Assembly (NCBI RefSeq): GCF_006716065.1
Contig: NZ_VFOL01000001.1
Coordinates: 620,001-684,000, forward strand
Length of the DNA stretch: 64,000 nucleotides
Direction: 5' to 3'
Origin: Salinispora arenicola
GTDB taxonomy: Bacteria; Actinomycetota; Actinomycetes; Mycobacteriales; Micromonosporaceae
The notes beneath the pieces were generated by a model. It was given only the letters and a program-made list of their open reading frames with translations. It was not told where the DNA came from and ran no database searches. The translations under genes and the position numbers were made by a program. Below, piece after piece: positions 55,915 to 64,000 of this stretch (its first letter is position 1; each line of letters starts with the position of its first letter).

Positions 55915-56766
55915 TCAGGCGCCGTCGTCGGCCTTCGCCTCGTCGGCTTCCTTGCCCAGCCGCGCCTCGACCGCCTGCGGCTCGTACATCTCCTCGACGA
56001 CCCGCAGGTAGAGCTCGTTCGGGTTGGGCAGGTTCTTGATCTCACGCAGCGCCTGTTCCTGACCGGCGGACTCGAGGACGAACGTGCCGTAGTTGAGCGC
56101 CCGACCGGCCGGCGTCTGCTCGTACTTCATGTCGGTGACCCGAACCAACGGCATCATCGCCACTCGCCGGGTGATGATGCCGTTGACCACCATCACCCGC
56201 TTGTTGGTCAGGATGAACCGGTCGTACCACCAGTCGGCTACCCGCCATGCCACCCAGCCCATCACGGCGAACCAGAGCAGCACCGCGATGGTGGTCAGAC
56301 CGCCGACATCCCGCCCGGCGAGGAAGCCGGAAAGGTATCCGAGCACGAAGGTGGCGACGATGCCGATGAGCACCGGCGTGGCCAGGTGGATCCAGTGTCG
56401 TTTCCACTCGCCCCGATAGCGCTCGGTGGGGAACAGGTAGCGCGCGACGAGGGAACTGGGCTCGTCCTCGAGCGGCAGCACGCGGCGCGGGGCCATGCCT
56501 GCCGCGTCCGACCGCAGGCCGGCGATCTCGTCCTCGGAGATATGCGGCGGCTGGTAGCCGGCCTCGGGGTCCGGAATCCATGTCCGTCCCGACCTGCTGT
56601 CGCCCGCGAACTCGGGGCCGTCGCCAAGCCCGGACCCGTCGGACGGGGCCGGGCCCTCGAACGGGGCGGAGCCGGGCCCGTCGTCCGGGTCGATGCGGGG
56701 AATCGGCTCCGTGTCGCGTTCCCGGCGCTCCCGGTCGGGATCGTCGGGGTCGAAGGGGCTGCCCAT
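55915..56766 (-). CDS. PH-domain (bPH2/DUF304-like) membrane protein
   Basis: This 283-residue protein has an acidic, Pro-rich N-terminus of about 110 residues and two helices, at about 126-148 and 156-176. A PH-like domain (DRFILTNKRVMVVNGIITRRV, RVTDMKYEQTPAGRALNYGT) follows, then an acidic C-terminal tail. Bacterial PH domains of this type are of unclear role. It overlaps no neighbour; the 52-residue gene at 56773-56931 lies just upstream of its start. Confidence 0.83.
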   Translation of the reverse strand: MGSPFDPDDPDRERRERDTEPIPRIDPDDGPGSAPFEGPAPSDGSGLGDGPEFAGDSRSGRTWIPDPEAGYQPPHISEDEIAGLRSDAAGMAPRRVLPLEDEPSSLVARYLFPTERYRGEWKRHWIHLATPVLIGIVATFVLGYLSGFLAGRDVGGLTTIAVLLWFAVMGWVAWRVADWWYDRFILTNKRVMVVNGIITRRVAMMPLVRVTDMKYEQTPAGRALNYGTFVLESAGQEQALREIKNLPNPNELYLRVVEEMYEPQAVEARLGKEADEAKADDGA

Positions 56767-56772
56767 CGTCGG

Positions 56773-56931
56773 CTAGGCGACGAGGTTGGTGACGAACTCG
56801 CCAAAGCCCTGGGCGATGTCGACGAGGCCGCCACCGAGTGACTTGAAGACGTCGGCCGCCGAGTTTGGCCGGTAGGCGACGAAGAAGATCAGGAATGCGA
56901 TACCGGCCCAGGTGAGGACCTTCTTGACCAT
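56773..56931 (-). CDS. 52-residue single-helix protein
   Basis: The ATG at 56931 follows GAGAGGATGGCCCGCC. The protein MVKKVLTWAGIAFLIFFVAY has one helix, then DVFKSLGGGLVDIAQGFGEF, an amphipathic segment. It ends 6 bp before the PH-domain gene and is probably co-transcribed with it. It resembles conserved small actinobacterial proteins of unknown role. Confidence 0.7.
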   Translation of the reverse strand: MVKKVLTWAGIAFLIFFVAYRPNSAADVFKSLGGGLVDIAQGFGEFVTNLVA

Positions 56932-57353
56932 GGCGGGCCATCCTCTCGCGCGGGCGCCGGGTCCGATTACCGCAGCGACACTCAGAGTATCAGCGTGATG
57001 TCGTACAGTTATTTCTCTGCGTCCGTTCTCCGACATTCCAGGGAACTTGTCAAGCCCACCGGTGAAGGTCCGGAGATGGTGCGCCGTACCTGAGTTCAGG
57101 CGCATCCACTCGGCGAGGGCGTACCGAACGACCCCAGCGAGCAGATGTCCCGCACTCGCCGGCCAGGCTATCGCATGTGGCCACGATCCCCGAGCCTCGG
57201 CGGAGGACGCGCTTCGATCCGTCGGTGAACCCACCCGGCACAGTGGATCGCGATGGACCGACCACCAGCCCTGACCAGGACGGGACGTTGCCGCCGGCGA
57301 CGCACCCGCTCCCGCCCTCGACACGCCCGCTTCCACCCCCTGCCGCATCCACC
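56932..57353. other. 422-bp gap, no gene; likely promoter of the 52-residue/PH genes
   Basis: GC falls around 56985-57050. A consensus -35 TTGACA is present on the minus strand at 57048-57053, but I see no matching -10 at normal spacing. No ORF with motif or RBS is supported. Confidence 0.35.
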
Positions 57354-57977
57354 TCAGTCCGGCGCCGGCCCGCCATACGACCGGATCCAGGCATGCATGG
57401 CGATCCCACTGGCCACACCGGCGTTGATCGAACGGGTCGAACCGTACTGCGCAATCGAGAAGAGTTGGTCGCAGGCCGCCCGGGCGGGGGCGGAGAGTCC
57501 CGGCCCCTCCTGGCCAAAGAGCAACACGCACCGCCGGGGCAACGTGGTCGTCTCCAGCGGTCGGGAGCCAGGAAGATTGTCGATGCCCACCACCGAGAGC
57601 CCGGCACCGGCCGCCCAGGCGACGAAGCCCTCGATCGTCTCGTGGTGCCGGACGTGCTGGTAGCGGTCGGTCACCATCGCGCCACGCCGGTTCCACCGGC
57701 GACGGCCGACAATGTGGACCTCGGCGGCGAGGAACGCGTTGGCGTTGCGGACGACGGTGCCGATGTTCAGGTCGTGTCGCCAGTTCTCGATCGCCACATG
57801 GAACTCGTGCCGCCGCTGGTCCAAGTCCGCGACGACGGCCTCGTGCCGCCAGTAACGGTACCGGTCGACGACGTTGCGGCGGTCACCGTGAGCGAGCAGG
57901 TCTGGGTCGTACCGCGGATCGTCGGGTGGAGCGCCCTGCCACGGCCCGACCCCGACGTCACACTGCTCACCAGTCAC
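57354..57977 (-). CDS. SpoU/TrmH-family RNA 2'-O-methyltransferase
   Basis: This 207-residue protein contains the three SPOUT motifs: NIGTVVRNANAF, LFGQEGPGLS and QYGSTRSINAGVASGIAMHAW. These form the knotted SAM site. The N-terminal 50 residues are His/Arg-rich. The target RNA (tRNA or rRNA) cannot be told. It stands downstream of the gene at 58013 on the same strand. Confidence 0.88.
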   Translation of the reverse strand: MTGEQCDVGVGPWQGAPPDDPRYDPDLLAHGDRRNVVDRYRYWRHEAVVADLDQRRHEFHVAIENWRHDLNIGTVVRNANAFLAAEVHIVGRRRWNRRGAMVTDRYQHVRHHETIEGFVAWAAGAGLSVVGIDNLPGSRPLETTTLPRRCVLLFGQEGPGLSAPARAACDQLFSIAQYGSTRSINAGVASGIAMHAWIRSYGGPAPD

Positions 57978-58012
57978 GGGTTCTACAGGGTACGGCCAGC
58001 CAGGTGAGCCGC

Positions 58013-58543
58013 TCAGCCCAGCCCCAGGGCACCCCCGAGCCGGGCGAGGAACCGGTGGTCCCTCGGTACGGCCCCCGCGTCCTCACCCAACCCGGCCCGG
58101 CACACCCGGGCGGCGACTGACTGCACCCACTGCCGGTAGGCGGCAGAGTCGGCCGGGTCCGCCCGGCGGTCGAGCACCCGGACCGCCGTCCGGACGGCGG
58201 CGAGCAGCTCGGCGGCATCGGCGCGTTCCTCGTTGCGCACGCCTGCCGCACCGTCGCGTCGGCGGTGGTTCGCCGAACTGTCGTGCCGGGCGTAGATCGT
58301 GGCCACCACGGCACGGATCAGGTCGCTGTCGAAGGCCCGACCGGCGGCGACGGCGTCAAGCCCGGCCAGCCCGGCGGCAACCTCCCGCGCCGGCAGCCCC
58401 GGCACTTGCCTGGCGGCGGCGACGATCGTCCAGCCAGGCAGACTGGACAGCAGGTCCCACTCGGCGGCGGAGTAGGTCACGGTGGTCGGTGGTACGGCAG
58501 GGCGGCCGGTAGCAGGCCGCTCTCCGGCTGCGGAGTGGCTCAT
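58013..58543 (-). CDS. Hypothetical soluble protein
   Basis: This 176-residue protein starts MSHSAAGERPATGRP. Its middle is helical (AEWDLLSSLPGWTIVAAARQ, AFDSDLIRAVVATIYARHDS) and it has no membrane segment, Cys residue or known motif. The ATG at 58543 has GGAGGT five bases upstream. A TATA-like sequence lies 30 bp upstream (58572-58577). No family is recognised. Confidence 0.65.
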   Translation of the reverse strand: MSHSAAGERPATGRPAVPPTTVTYSAAEWDLLSSLPGWTIVAAARQVPGLPAREVAAGLAGLDAVAAGRAFDSDLIRAVVATIYARHDSSANHRRRDGAAGVRNEERADAAELLAAVRTAVRVLDRRADPADSAAYRQWVQSVAARVCRAGLGEDAGAVPRDHRFLARLGGALGLG

Positions 58544-58571
58544 GGGAACCTCCGGCGTTAGCATATGCCCC

Positions 58572-58577
58572 GCTATA
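58572..58577 (-). promoter_or_regulatory. Candidate -10 for the gene at 58013-58543
   Basis: TATAGC on the minus strand lies in an AT-richer stretch, about 20 bp before the RBS. An imperfect copy (TATAGG) lies 20 bp further upstream. No clear -35 is seen. Confidence 0.3.
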
Positions 58578-58680
58578 GCCGGAGAGCCCTATAAACGGTA
58601 AGAGCCACGTAAATCCGTAAACGCCCGAAGGACTCACGCCGCGACGGACGCCGCCGTGGACGCCCGCACCGAGAACACGG

Positions 58681-59196
58681 TCAGCGCGGCTCGGGGAAAC
58701 TCGGCCGCTCCGGGTCCACCCCGTCCGGGGCGGCGGCCACGGCGTGCTCCTTCTTCGGCACCATGACCTTGCGCCGGAACACACACACCAGCGTGCCGTC
58801 CTGGTTGTAGCCGCGGGTCTCGACGGCGACCACACCGCGATCCGGCTTCGAGGACGACTCTCGTTTGTCCAGCACCGTGGTCTCGCCATAGATCGTGTCG
58901 CCGTGGAACGTCGGAGCAACGTGGCGCAGGGACTCGATCTCCAGATTCGCGATCGCCTTGCCGCTGACGTCCGGCACCGACATGCCGAGCAGCAGTGAGT
59001 AGACGTAGTTGCCGACCACCACGTTTCGCGTGAACTGGCTCGCCGTCTCGGCGTAGTGCGCGTCCAGGTGGAGCGGGTGGTGGTTCATGGTGAGCAGGCA
59101 GAAGAGGTGGTCGTCGTACTCGGTGACCGTCTTGCCCGGCCAGTGCCGGTAGACCGCGCCAACCTCGAAATCCTCGTAGTAGCGGCCGAACTGCAT
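58681..59196 (-). CDS. MaoC-type enoyl-CoA hydratase, possibly mesaconyl-CoA hydratase
   Basis: This 171-residue hot-dog-fold hydratase opens MQFGRYYEDFEVGAVYRHWP and has LLTMNHHPLHLDAHYAETA as its active-site region. This opening matches MaoC proteins that, from memory, sit with acyl-CoA dehydrogenase and ccr in the ethylmalonyl-CoA pathway of Streptomyces. A compatible acyl-CoA dehydrogenase lies at 60543-61745, but thioredoxin on the opposite strand intervenes and ccr is not in the window. A general hydratase role is the alternative. Confidence 0.78.
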   Translation of the reverse strand: MQFGRYYEDFEVGAVYRHWPGKTVTEYDDHLFCLLTMNHHPLHLDAHYAETASQFTRNVVVGNYVYSLLLGMSVPDVSGKAIANLEIESLRHVAPTFHGDTIYGETTVLDKRESSSKPDRGVVAVETRGYNQDGTLVCVFRRKVMVPKKEHAVAAAPDGVDPERPSFPEPR

Positions 59197-59749
59197 CCTG
59201 GTCCCCCTCCGACGGGCGGTGACGAGTTCGACACAGCATGCCTTACCGATGGTTAAGCCGAGGTGGGGGACGACAGCGGTCGGGAAATGTCACACCGTCA
59301 CTGCCGAGCAGGGGACGCAATGAGCGGCGGGGCCCTCCCCGGCACCCGCCGCCCACGCTTTGATGTGACAGATTCTGCCGCACGAAGGTCACACTCCAAC
59401 AGAGACAGGGATCACAGTTGCCCTTTTGTTACATTACTTAGTGTGACTTTGGTCGAGCTCAAAAGTGATCAAGATAGATGCAAACGCGCCATGTCACGAG
59501 TCAAGTTACCGATACGTAGCCGGGTAACACCAGATTGCGATGGGAACGCTCCCATCACGGGTGGTAACGCAAATGCGACATGCACTTGCGTAGTGCAGGA
59601 ACCGCCAGCAACCGATAGGCTTCGATGGAGCACGCCCGCCGTAACCGAACGGCCGGTGGCGGCGTTTCGGCCATCGGAGGCCGGGGAATTCGACGGGGCG
59701 CACCCTGGTTCGACCAGAGGTAGCTGTTCCACGTGATCGGAGAGATGAG
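59197..59749. promoter_or_regulatory. Long regulatory gap with repeated GTCAC(A) half-sites
   Basis: There is no gene in 553 bp. The core GTCACA or its complement occurs at 59289-59294, 59364-59369, 59388-59393 and 59442-59447. GTCAC recurs at 59493-59497. GC is low around 59400-59490. The region lies between divergent MaoC and thioredoxin genes and looks like a clustered operator. No regulator is assigned. Confidence 0.4.
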
Positions 59750-60112
59750 ATGGCAACCGTTGAGCTGACCACGGCCAACTTCGACGAGGTGACCGGCGGC
59801 AACGGAATCGTGCTGGTCGACTTCTGGGCCGACTGGTGTGGCCCCTGCAAGCGGTTCGCCCCGGTATACGAGCGTTCCTCGCAGAAGCACCAAAACATCG
59901 TCTTTGGCAAGGTCGACACCGAGGCACAGCAGGAACTGGGCGCGAAGTTCGACATCCGCTCCATCCCGACGATCATGGCGATCCGCGACGGAATCATCGT
60001 GTTCGCCCAGCCAGGCGCGCTACCCGAGTCCGCCCTCGAGAACCTGATCGAGCAGGTCGAGGCGCTCGACATGGACGACGTCCGCAAGAAGCTCGCCGAG
60101 CACCGGCACTGA
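59750..60112 (+). CDS. trxA: Thioredoxin
   Basis: This 120-residue thioredoxin has the active site WCGPCK near residue 30, VDFWADWCGP before it, and the cis-Pro in RSIPTIMAI. It reduces protein disulfides in the cytosol. The ATG at 59750 follows GGAGAG. A perfect hairpin at 60212-60256 follows. It is not next to a thioredoxin reductase gene here. Confidence 0.93.
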   Translation: MATVELTTANFDEVTGGNGIVLVDFWADWCGPCKRFAPVYERSSQKHQNIVFGKVDTEAQQELGAKFDIRSIPTIMAIRDGIIVFAQPGALPESALENLIEQVEALDMDDVRKKLAEHRH

Positions 60113-60542
60113 TCCACCCGGCCGAGCCGCTTGCGACCGGTACGCACGTATGTTCGAATACCGGTCATGTAACGGGAGCGCCACTCCGCTCCCCCGGACA
60201 GGCGATCCCAACCGGTCAGCGCCAGCGACACCACCCCTGCCGCTGGCGCTGACCGGCGCAGTCACCCGCCCGCCAGGGTGACCCCGCCCGCCGGCGACGC
60301 CCAGGAAAGCACTCGTGCCACGATGGCCCGCCGCACCCGGTCGACGTGTTCCGCCCGGGCAAGGACGCGGTGGAGGTGGTCCGTTCCGCGGTGACGATCG
60401 GTGCGCCACTCGGCACCCCTCCCCGGCGGCCCGACGGATCGCTGCCACGGCCGGCATCGACGACGTCGAGGACCGGTGCCCGGCCGTCGGACGTGCCGCC
60501 GCCGGCCTGACCCGCCCGTGCCGAACCGTGCTTGGCCCTCGC
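60113..60542. other. Gap between trxA and the acyl-CoA dehydrogenase
   Basis: Apart from the hairpin at 60212-60256, I see no supported gene. Open frames here lack RBS and family motifs. Confidence 0.35.
60212..60256. terminator. Bidirectional terminator hairpin after trxA
   Basis: A perfect 16-bp inverted repeat has arms at 60212-60227 (CCGGTCAGCGCCAGCG) and 60241-60256, with a 13-nt loop. It lies between converging trxA and acyl-CoA dehydrogenase genes. Confidence 0.85.
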
Positions 60543-61745
60543 TCAAGCGTCAAGCCTGTACTCCTTGAGGAGACCACGGGAAATGATGGTCTTCTGGATC
60601 TCCGAGGTGCCCTCGCCGATGAGCAGGAAGGGGGCCTCACGCATCAGGCGTTCGATCTCATACTCCTTCGAGTAGCCGTAGCCACCGTGGATGCGGAACG
60701 CCTCCTGGACGACCTCGGCGCAGTACTCGGAGGCGAGCAGCTTGGCCATGCCCGCCTCGACGTCGTTGCGCTGACCGGCGTCCTTGAGCCGGGCGGCGTT
60801 GACCATGAGCGCGTGTGCCGCCTCGATCTTCGTCCCCATCTCGGCCAGCTTGAACGCCACAGCCTGGTGCTTGGCGAGCGGCTGGCCGAAGGTACGGCGC
60901 TGCTGCGCGTACGCGGCGGCCAGCTCGAAGGCCCGGATCGAGATGCCACAGGCACGGGCCGCCACGTTCACCCGCCCCACCTCGATACCGTCCATCATCT
61001 GGTAGAAGCCGCGACCGACCTGTCCCTCGCCACCGAGCACAGCAGATGCGGGGACGGTCACACCGTCGAGGATCATCTCGGTGGTCTCGACACCCTTGTA
61101 GCCCATTTTTTCGATCTTGGCAGGAATGGTGAGGCCAGGGGCGGTCTCACCGAAGCCGGGCTCCTTCTCCACCAGGAAAGTACTCATGTTCCCGTACACC
61201 GAGTCGGCACCGGTGTCGGTCTTGACCAGGGTGGCGACCACCGACGCGTACGCTCCGTTGGTCAGCCACATCTTCTGGCCGTTGAGTACGAAATCCGCGC
61301 CGTCCCGGACTGCCCGCGACTTGATCGCCGATACGTCCGAGCCGCACTCCGGCTCGGACATCGAGAAGGCCCCGCGCACCTCGCCGGTCGCCATCCGCGG
61401 CAGCAGCCGGGCCCGCTGTTCGACGGAGCCGTGCTGAGAGATCAGATACGCCACGATGAAATGGGTGTTGACGATGCCGGAGATCGACATCCAACCACGG
61501 GACAGCTCCTCGACCACCAACGCGTAGGTCAGCAGGGACTCGCCCAAGCCGCCGTACTCCTCGGCGATGGTCAGTCCGAACAACCCCATCTCGCGCATCC
61601 CGTCGAGGATGTCGGCCGGGTACTCGTCAGCGTGCTCCAACCGCTGCGCATGCGGGATGATCTCTTTGTTCGCAAACTCCCGGACAGTTTCCAGAATCGA
61701 CCGTTGCACGTCAGTAAGGCCGGGTGTCTGGGCGAGTCGAGCCAT
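60543..61745 (-). CDS. Acyl-CoA dehydrogenase
   Basis: This 400-residue flavoenzyme has FSMSEPECGSDVSAIKSR (FAD/substrate loop near residue 130) and KMWLTNGAYASVVATLVK. The catalytic Glu lies in GYGYSKEYEIERLMRE. It matches the short-chain type. The MaoC-like gene at 58681 suggests a joint role, for example methylsuccinyl-CoA dehydrogenase of the ethylmalonyl-CoA pathway, but sequence alone does not fix the substrate. The ATG at 61745 follows CCTCCGGAGGCTGAG. Confidence 0.92.
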   Translation of the reverse strand: MARLAQTPGLTDVQRSILETVREFANKEIIPHAQRLEHADEYPADILDGMREMGLFGLTIAEEYGGLGESLLTYALVVEELSRGWMSISGIVNTHFIVAYLISQHGSVEQRARLLPRMATGEVRGAFSMSEPECGSDVSAIKSRAVRDGADFVLNGQKMWLTNGAYASVVATLVKTDTGADSVYGNMSTFLVEKEPGFGETAPGLTIPAKIEKMGYKGVETTEMILDGVTVPASAVLGGEGQVGRGFYQMMDGIEVGRVNVAARACGISIRAFELAAAYAQQRRTFGQPLAKHQAVAFKLAEMGTKIEAAHALMVNAARLKDAGQRNDVEAGMAKLLASEYCAEVVQEAFRIHGGYGYSKEYEIERLMREAPFLLIGEGTSEIQKTIISRGLLKEYRLDA

Positions 61746-61911
61746 CTCAGCCTCCGGAGGTCTGGCACACTACTCGGTGGTAACCGAACGTCCGGTCAGT
61801 ATCGGTGGCGGGGCCGATGCCGCCAAGGTGACCAGTACCCCAACAGCTGTGAAAAGGTTCACCAGCCGGGGTAGCGTCCGGCAGTAGGGATCCCGGCAGG
61901 AGGAGAAGACC

Positions 61912-62376
61912 GTGAGCCAGCCACCGTCGCCAGGTCCGCCGGATCCCGACCGACCCGCCTCACCATGGGAGCAGCCCACCGCTGGGCCGGAGCCACCATC
62001 CTCGCGCGGGTACGACCCACAACAGCCGCCGGGGCAGGGGCCACCGCAGGACCAGCCCCAGTGGGGACAGCAACCGCAGGGCGACCAACCCCAGTGGGGA
62101 CAGCAGCAGCCCTACCACATGTACGGCCCACCCAGGCGCCCTGCCACGAACGTACTGGCCGTCCTCTCCCTGGTCTTCGCTTTCGTGTTCGCCCCCGCCG
62201 GCATCGTGCTCGGCCACCTGGCCCAGCGGCAGCTGCGCACCAGCGGCGAGGCAGGTGGCCAACTCGCCACCTGGGGCCTGATCCTCAGCTACATCTTCAC
62301 CGCGCTCGGCCTGCTCGCCTGTTGCGGATGGGTGGCCCTGGTCGCCATCGGAGGAAACGACGGCGGCACGTACTGA
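61912..62376 (+). CDS. DUF4190 membrane protein
   Basis: This 154-residue protein has a Gln/Pro/Gly-rich N-terminal 75 residues (containing two QPQWGQQ-like copies) and two helices around 80-105 and 120-145. Between them is GHLAQRQLRTSGEAGGQLAT, the DUF4190 loop. The GTG at 61912 follows GGAGGAGAAGACC. It is the second of three DUF4190 genes in the window. Function unknown. Confidence 0.82.
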   Translation: MSQPPSPGPPDPDRPASPWEQPTAGPEPPSSRGYDPQQPPGQGPPQDQPQWGQQPQGDQPQWGQQQPYHMYGPPRRPATNVLAVLSLVFAFVFAPAGIVLGHLAQRQLRTSGEAGGQLATWGLILSYIFTALGLLACCGWVALVAIGGNDGGTY

Positions 62377-62438
62377 CTGCGGCGCCCAACCCGCACCCTC
62401 GGGGGTGCGGGTGCACTGTCGGCACCCGAGGGCTACGG

Positions 62439-63194
62439 TCAGCGAAACTGCGCCTCGCGCACGCTGTTACCGCCGTCCACCACCAGCATCTGGCCGGTGA
62501 TGTAGGAAGCGGCTGGCGAGCAGAGAAAGGCGATGGCCGCCGCCGCCTCGTCCGGCGTACCTGGCCGTCCAACCGGCGTACCCAGTCCCTGTTTGATCTC
62601 GGCCATCGTCGACGCGGCGGTGTGGATGGTCCCCGGGGCGACCGCATTGACAGTCACCCCGTCGGCGATCATCTCCATCGCCAGCGCCCGGGTCAGCCCG
62701 ACGACGCCAGCCTTGGCCGCCGCGTACGCGGCCTCAGTCGGTAGCGCGTTGACCGGGCCGGCGGTCGCCGCCAGGCTCACGATCCGGCCCCAACCCCGTT
62801 CGGCCATCCCGCCGATGAACGCGCGGCTGCACAGGAAGGCCGTGGTGAGGTTGCGGTCGATCTCACCGCGCCACTCCTCGTAGCTGAGCTGGGCTACCGG
62901 CCGCAGTACCTCCGGGCTCGCCCGGCTCGCCAACCCCGCATTGTTGACCAGGACCTCCACGTCACCGAGTTGCTCGGTGACCGCGTCCGCCAACGCGCCG
63001 ACCTCGGACTCGTCGGTGAGGTCGGCGACGAATCCGGTGACCCCCAGTTCGCTGGCCCGCTCGTGGATACGACGAGTGGTGGAGACGATGGCGACCCGGG
63101 CGCCCAGGTCGGCGAGGCGACGCGCGGTCGCGTACCCGATGCCGTCCGGACTTCCGGCACCGGTCACCAGTGCCACCTTCCCGTCAAGCCGCAT
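62439..63194 (-). CDS. Short-chain dehydrogenase/reductase lacking the usual catalytic Ser
   Basis: This 251-residue SDR has [17 protein letters not shown] for NAD(P) binding, NNAG, YAAAK with the catalytic Tyr and Lys, and the C-terminal [13 protein letters not shown]. Where most SDRs have Ser about 13 residues before the Tyr (for example IVSVASTAG), this reads IVSLAATAG, with Ala then Thr. Activity may be altered or use Thr. The ATG at 63194 ([12 protein letters not shown]) is preferred; upstream in-frame starts add an Arg-rich leader. Confidence 0.88.
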   Translation of the reverse strand: MRLDGKVALVTGAGSPDGIGYATARRLADLGARVAIVSTTRRIHERASELGVTGFVADLTDESEVGALADAVTEQLGDVEVLVNNAGLASRASPEVLRPVAQLSYEEWRGEIDRNLTTAFLCSRAFIGGMAERGWGRIVSLAATAGPVNALPTEAAYAAAKAGVVGLTRALAMEMIADGVTVNAVAPGTIHTAASTMAEIKQGLGTPVGRPGTPDEAAAAIAFLCSPAASYITGQMLVVDGGNSVREAQFR

Positions 63195-63453
63195 GGTGAC
63201 AGGCTCCGGCAGGGACACGGGTTCGTCATACCCGATGGGGCCACCGTCCGGCGTCCGGCTACGGCGGGCCACACCGCGACGACTCGCGTCTCGTCTCGGT
63301 CGGCTACCGGCTCTCGCGTCAATCGCCATGTCAGGATCCTGCCCGGTTGTCCCGGCCCGGGCAACGCGGCACCCGGTGCTGGCTTCCCCGGGTTTGCTCC
63401 GCTGACTACCCTGACGGCTCACCAGTACCCTGATCGAGAGCAGAACAAGCGAC

Positions 63454-63999
63454 ATGAGCTATCCCTCACCGTCCAGTGGCTGGCCGGATCCAACCCGGCC
63501 ACAGGACCCATGGACCAACGACAACAACGAACAAGCGGACCCCGGGCAGCAGTTCCGTCCGCCAACGGATCCCGCCGCTGCCGCGAGCGGCCAGCCGGGC
63601 CCCGCCCAGCCCGCCGGCGATGCCCCCTACCCCCCGACGGGCCCGTACGGTGCAGTGCCGCCAACGGCCTACCCGGCCCCGTACGCGACGAGTGGCTACC
63701 CGCAGCCGGCGTACCCGGGCTACGGCTACCCGCCACGGAGAACGAACAGTTTGGCCATCGCCGCACTGGTGCTGTCGTTGGCCGGGGTCGTGACCTGCAT
63801 CACCGCGCCGGTCGGGGCGATTCTCGGCCACGTGGCCCGGAAGCAGATCCGGGAGAACGGCGAGGACGGCGAGGGAATGGCGAAGGCCGGCATCATCGTC
63901 GGCTGGATCCTGACCGGCCTAACGGTGCTGGCGACCGCCCTCTATCTGGCGGTGATCGCCTATGTTGTCGTCTCCTCCGAGCCGGGCAGCACCATCTGA
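63454..63999 (+). CDS. DUF4190 membrane protein
   Basis: This 181-residue protein has a long Pro/Ala/Tyr-rich N-terminus ([17 protein letters not shown]) of about 100 residues and two helices around 105-130 and 150-175. The loop [20 protein letters not shown] lies between them. The ATG at 63454 is used, and the stop lies one base before the window end. It is the third DUF4190 gene of the window. Function unknown. Confidence 0.85.
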   Translation: MSYPSPSSGWPDPTRPQDPWTNDNNEQADPGQQFRPPTDPAAAASGQPGPAQPAGDAPYPPTGPYGAVPPTAYPAPYATSGYPQPAYPGYGYPPRRTNSLAIAALVLSLAGVVTCITAPVGAILGHVARKQIRENGEDGEGMAKAGIIVGWILTGLTVLATALYLAVIAYVVVSSEPGSTI

Positions 64000-64000
64000 C

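Noticed and set aside
60262..60546. Small minus-strand ORFs between trxA and the acyl-CoA dehydrogenase
   Set aside because: No RBS, no motif and overlap with the terminator region; treated as non-coding.

Overview
The window is GC-rich DNA with GTG and TTG starts, many 1-10 nt gene overlaps, leaderless-looking promoters and GC hairpins without U-tracts. Gene content (SepX/Glp cell-division genes, a conservon-type kinase with a roadblock protein, polyprenol-phosphate-mannose transferase, XRE regulator next to small CxxC proteins) points to a filamentous actinomycete. Micromonosporaceae (Salinispora or Micromonospora type) is my best guess. The genus is inferred from general gene content; I made no database match.

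Layout. 1-12.8 kb is housekeeping: tandem DUF4383 membrane proteins, an ABC-F ATPase, ispE, rsmA, a TatD nuclease, a monocarboxylate-type symporter with a DUF3311 partner, metG, rsmI, and a divergent protein mannosyltransferase closed by two hairpins. 13.2-18.0 kb is a compact plus-strand NRPS-like locus: a 26-codon ORF overlapping a phosphopantetheinyl transferase, then a free-standing adenylation enzyme, a ferric-reductase-like membrane flavoprotein and an enoyl-CoA hydratase. No carrier protein is visible. 18.0-26.1 kb is a minus-strand eight-gene operon encoding only the membrane arm of a complex-I-like machine (A, H, J, K, L, M, N) plus one diverged protein that looks like fused NuoB and NuoD relics. 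26.4-28.8 kb holds two exported hydrolases (PhoD-type phosphatase, lipase).

29.1-37.7 kb is a minus-strand run that appears to be one system: a NIT-domain sensor kinase and a roadblock protein (half a conservon), a lipoprotein solute-binding protein, a methyltransferase, two Liv-type permeases and a fused LivG-LivF ATPase. 38.0-43.6 kb is a decayed or accessory stretch: a multiply frameshifted DUF2397 (Wadjet JetA-like) relic, an XRE regulator broken by one frameshift and one nonsense codon, a divergent operon of three small Cys-rich proteins, an HD phosphohydrolase and small membrane proteins. It ends at tRNA-Ala(CGC), whose 3' end faces this stretch.

43.9-50.1 kb is a minus-strand run: a GAF-GGDEF diguanylate cyclase, galU, the MoeA-like division factor glp, a RimJ-type acetyltransferase and sepX/glpR. 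50.2-59.2 kb holds 5-formyl-THF cyclo-ligase, an FmdB zinc ribbon, small membrane proteins, a Fur repressor, a RecB-like nuclease, MarC, PHP and PH-domain proteins, a SpoU methyltransferase and a MaoC hydratase. 59.7-64.0 kb holds thioredoxin, an acyl-CoA dehydrogenase (possibly an ethylmalonyl-CoA pathway partner of the MaoC protein), an SDR enzyme lacking the usual catalytic Ser, and two DUF4190 proteins.
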